Shown here piece after piece: positions 35,924 to 37,171 of a stretch of 37,171 bases of DNA. The notes beneath the pieces were generated by a model. That model saw nothing but the letters and a program-made list of their open reading frames with translations. It made no database searches and was not told the DNA's origin. The DNA is from Nodularia sp. (in: cyanobacteria). Lineage in GTDB: Bacteria > Cyanobacteriota > Cyanobacteriia > Cyanobacteriales > Nostocaceae. The stretch lies in NCBI GenBank assembly GCA_007692755.1, contig REBL01000198.1, positions 1-37,171 of the forward strand, in the 5' to 3' direction. How positions within the stretch are numbered: position 1 is the first letter of the stretch; the number at the start of each line of letters is the position of its first letter. The position numbers and the translations under genes were made by a program.

Positions 35924-36382
35924 CTAGTCCCAATCGGGGAACATATCTGCTGCATCTCCGCCAATACCAATTCCAGTGTGATAAATTTCTGCATCAGTGA
36001 TGATCATATGATCCATTGATGCTCCATATACATTCGAGTCGTAAATTTGAGCGCGTGTCAGATTTGCTCCGTTGAGATTGGCATTCTTAAAATTAACGTT
36101 AGTCAGCATCGCTGAAGTTAAGTTTGCACCTTTCAAATTCGCATTAGTTAAGTCTGCGCCTTCGAGATTGACTCCTTCGAGGTTAGCTCCAGAGAGATTT
36201 GCTCCTCGTAAGTCAGCACCAATTAAATGAGCGCCTCTGAGGTTCACTCCTGATAAATCGCACTGGTAACATGCTCTAGTCAAATTTAGCTTTTGTAAGT
36301 CTTGCGAATTACCAGCGTCAACTGTGCTAGTCAAAATTAGGGGAGTCGCTAAGGCTAGAGCCGCTAATAGCTGGAGTTTCAT
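35924..36382 (-). CDS. Exported pentapeptide-repeat protein
   Basis: A 152-residue protein with a Sec signal peptide (MKLQLLAALALATPLILTST, probable cut after VDA) and about 17 pentapeptide units of A(D/N)LxX type (for example GANLSGANLEGVNLEGADLT) from residue 40 to 125, forming a right-handed quadrilateral beta helix. A CYQC pair (residues about 38-41) caps the start. The C-terminal tail is acidic (GGDAADMFPDWD). Many cyanobacterial members sit in the lumen or periplasm with unknown roles. Confidence 0.88.
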   Translation of the reverse strand: MKLQLLAALALATPLILTSTVDAGNSQDLQKLNLTRACYQCDLSGVNLRGAHLIGADLRGANLSGANLEGVNLEGADLTNANLKGANLTSAMLTNVNFKNANLNGANLTRAQIYDSNVYGASMDHMIITDAEIYHTGIGIGGDAADMFPDWD

Positions 36383-36674
36383 ATTATTTTCCCCTTCGTC
36401 ATAAAACTACATCCGTTCTTTTCCTCACGATTTTATTATCTCACTAAATTGCTAAAATTTGTTATGGGAAAACACAAGGTGGTTGTGTGATGCGGGAAGT
36501 ATGATTGACTATGGATTTAGCCTATTGCTGACTAATAAAATATCCGAAATTTGCACCATTAAATTAATGTTAAATATTTTGAAGAGCTTGTGCCACTTTG
36601 CATGGTTAAACATGAGAGATTAATCAGTATTTCCCTAATACAAAATGGCACTATATAGAAAAATACACTGTCGC
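36383..36674. other. Intergenic stretch, nothing seen
   Basis: 292 AT-rich bases between two leftward genes, holding the pentapeptide gene's promoter. No clear boxes, repeats or genes were seen. Confidence 0.5.
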
Positions 36675-37171
36675 TTAAATTACCAGAAATTCCCGCATAT
36701 ACTGGTTAACCAAATCAGGCTTTTCTTGCTGTACCCAATGACCACAATGGGGAATATACTTAATTTTGAAGTCATTGACATAGGCGGCAGTGTCATAAGT
36801 GAGTTCCTTGCCAAGTGCAGTATCGTTTTCGCCCCAAATCATCAGTGTGGGTACAGCTAAAATCCCCCAATTTTTCTGACTGAATAAGTTTGGCAAAATA
36901 TTACGATAATAGTTCAACATGGCTGTGGTAGCACCACGTTTTGCAGCAGCGTTTTTATAAGCATCAATATCTGCTGGAGTGAAAGCGCTTTTATTAACTG
37001 CTGTGCCTTGAATAGCCCTTTCAATTGCTTCATAGTCTGACAACTGTAGGAGCAATTCAGGTAGCCAAGGTAGCTGAAATAAGAAGACATACCAGCTGCG
37101 TAATAACTGCTGATATGTGCGTAAGCCTTGGGCAAATTTGGCAGGGTGAGGTAGGTTGAGGATAATTAATT
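36675..37171 (-). CDS. Alpha/beta hydrolase, epoxide-hydrolase-like (partial, N-terminus outside the window)
   Basis: The 3' 165 codons of a hydrolase; the frame stays open to the right edge (first residues read IILNLPHPAKFAQGLRTYQ). The visible part holds the cap region (QLLRSWYVFLFQLPWLPELL), the acid in PTLMIWGENDTALG and the catalytic histidine in IPHCGHWVQQEKP. The nucleophile lies outside. LPHP after the missing elbow is typical of the epoxide hydrolase/haloalkane dehalogenase group. An internal ATG at 37055 is not the true start. Confidence 0.88.
   Translation of the reverse strand, partial: LIILNLPHPAKFAQGLRTYQQLLRSWYVFLFQLPWLPELLLQLSDYEAIERAIQGTAVNKSAFTPADIDAYKNAAAKRGATTAMLNYYRNILPNLFSQKNWGILAVPTLMIWGENDTALGKELTYDTAAYVNDFKIKYIPHCGHWVQQEKPDLVNQYMREFLVI

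Overview
The window looks like a chromosomal segment of a filamentous, probably heterocyst-forming cyanobacterium (Nostoc/Anabaena/Nodularia type). The sequence signs are frequent GCGATCGC (HIP1) octamers, a petH whose product carries a phycobilisome-linker (CpcD-like) domain, a Calvin-cycle phosphoribulokinase with the cyanobacterial cysteine pairs, a CAAD/CURT1-type thylakoid protein, an xisH-xisI pair and many small dispersed palindromic repeats. Genus assignment is inference only.

Layout. 1-2.7 kb: the 5' part of a plant-type 2Fe-2S ferredoxin gene (cut by the window edge), a nonsense-broken antitoxin-like gene, and a leftward two-gene unit with a DGQHR-domain protein and an unrecognised partner. 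2.9-5.5 kb: aconitase B. 5.5-9.6 kb: an accessory island of small stress/defence genes. It holds a dead RelE-type toxin with a surviving antitoxin, a VapB-like antitoxin with only the first codons of its VapC partner, xisH-xisI, an intact hicB-hicA pair, two unknown membrane proteins, a MITE-like element and another antitoxin followed by an 11-codon toxin stub. A 29-bp near-copy of the acnB 3' end lies inside this island. 9.7-20.2 kb: mostly housekeeping and membrane genes: a Sec-exported metallophosphoesterase, ddl, an unknown membrane protein, an alpha/beta hydrolase, DUF4112, YihY/BrkB, DUF389 with a proline-rich membrane protein, and a Tat-type phosphatase. 20.4-22.5 kb: a second small accessory patch with an Mrr-like endonuclease, a truncated AAA-ATPase start and a HigB-HigA pair containing a hairpin. 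22.6-33.9 kb: core genes pcrA, a membrane histidine kinase, metK, prk, petH and hom. 33.9-37.2 kb: repeats, a hairpin-rich stretch resembling an IS200/IS605 right end, a CAAD protein, a pentapeptide-repeat protein and a partial alpha/beta hydrolase.

How genes work together. prk (Calvin cycle) and petH (photosynthetic NADPH formation) are divergent and share a 1.1-kb non-coding region. DUF389 and the proline-rich protein, and the two genes at 7957-9079, look like co-transcribed membrane pairs. The clearest unexpected pattern is the repeated loss of toxins next to surviving antitoxins in the 5.5-9.6 kb island. The best candidates for undescribed elements are a GU-wobble-supported foldback RNA with a terminator at 13738-13905, the five-hairpin IS605/omegaRNA-like stretch at 34220-34500, the hairpin inside higBA, and the DGQHR pair. 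No tRNA, rRNA or CRISPR array was seen.
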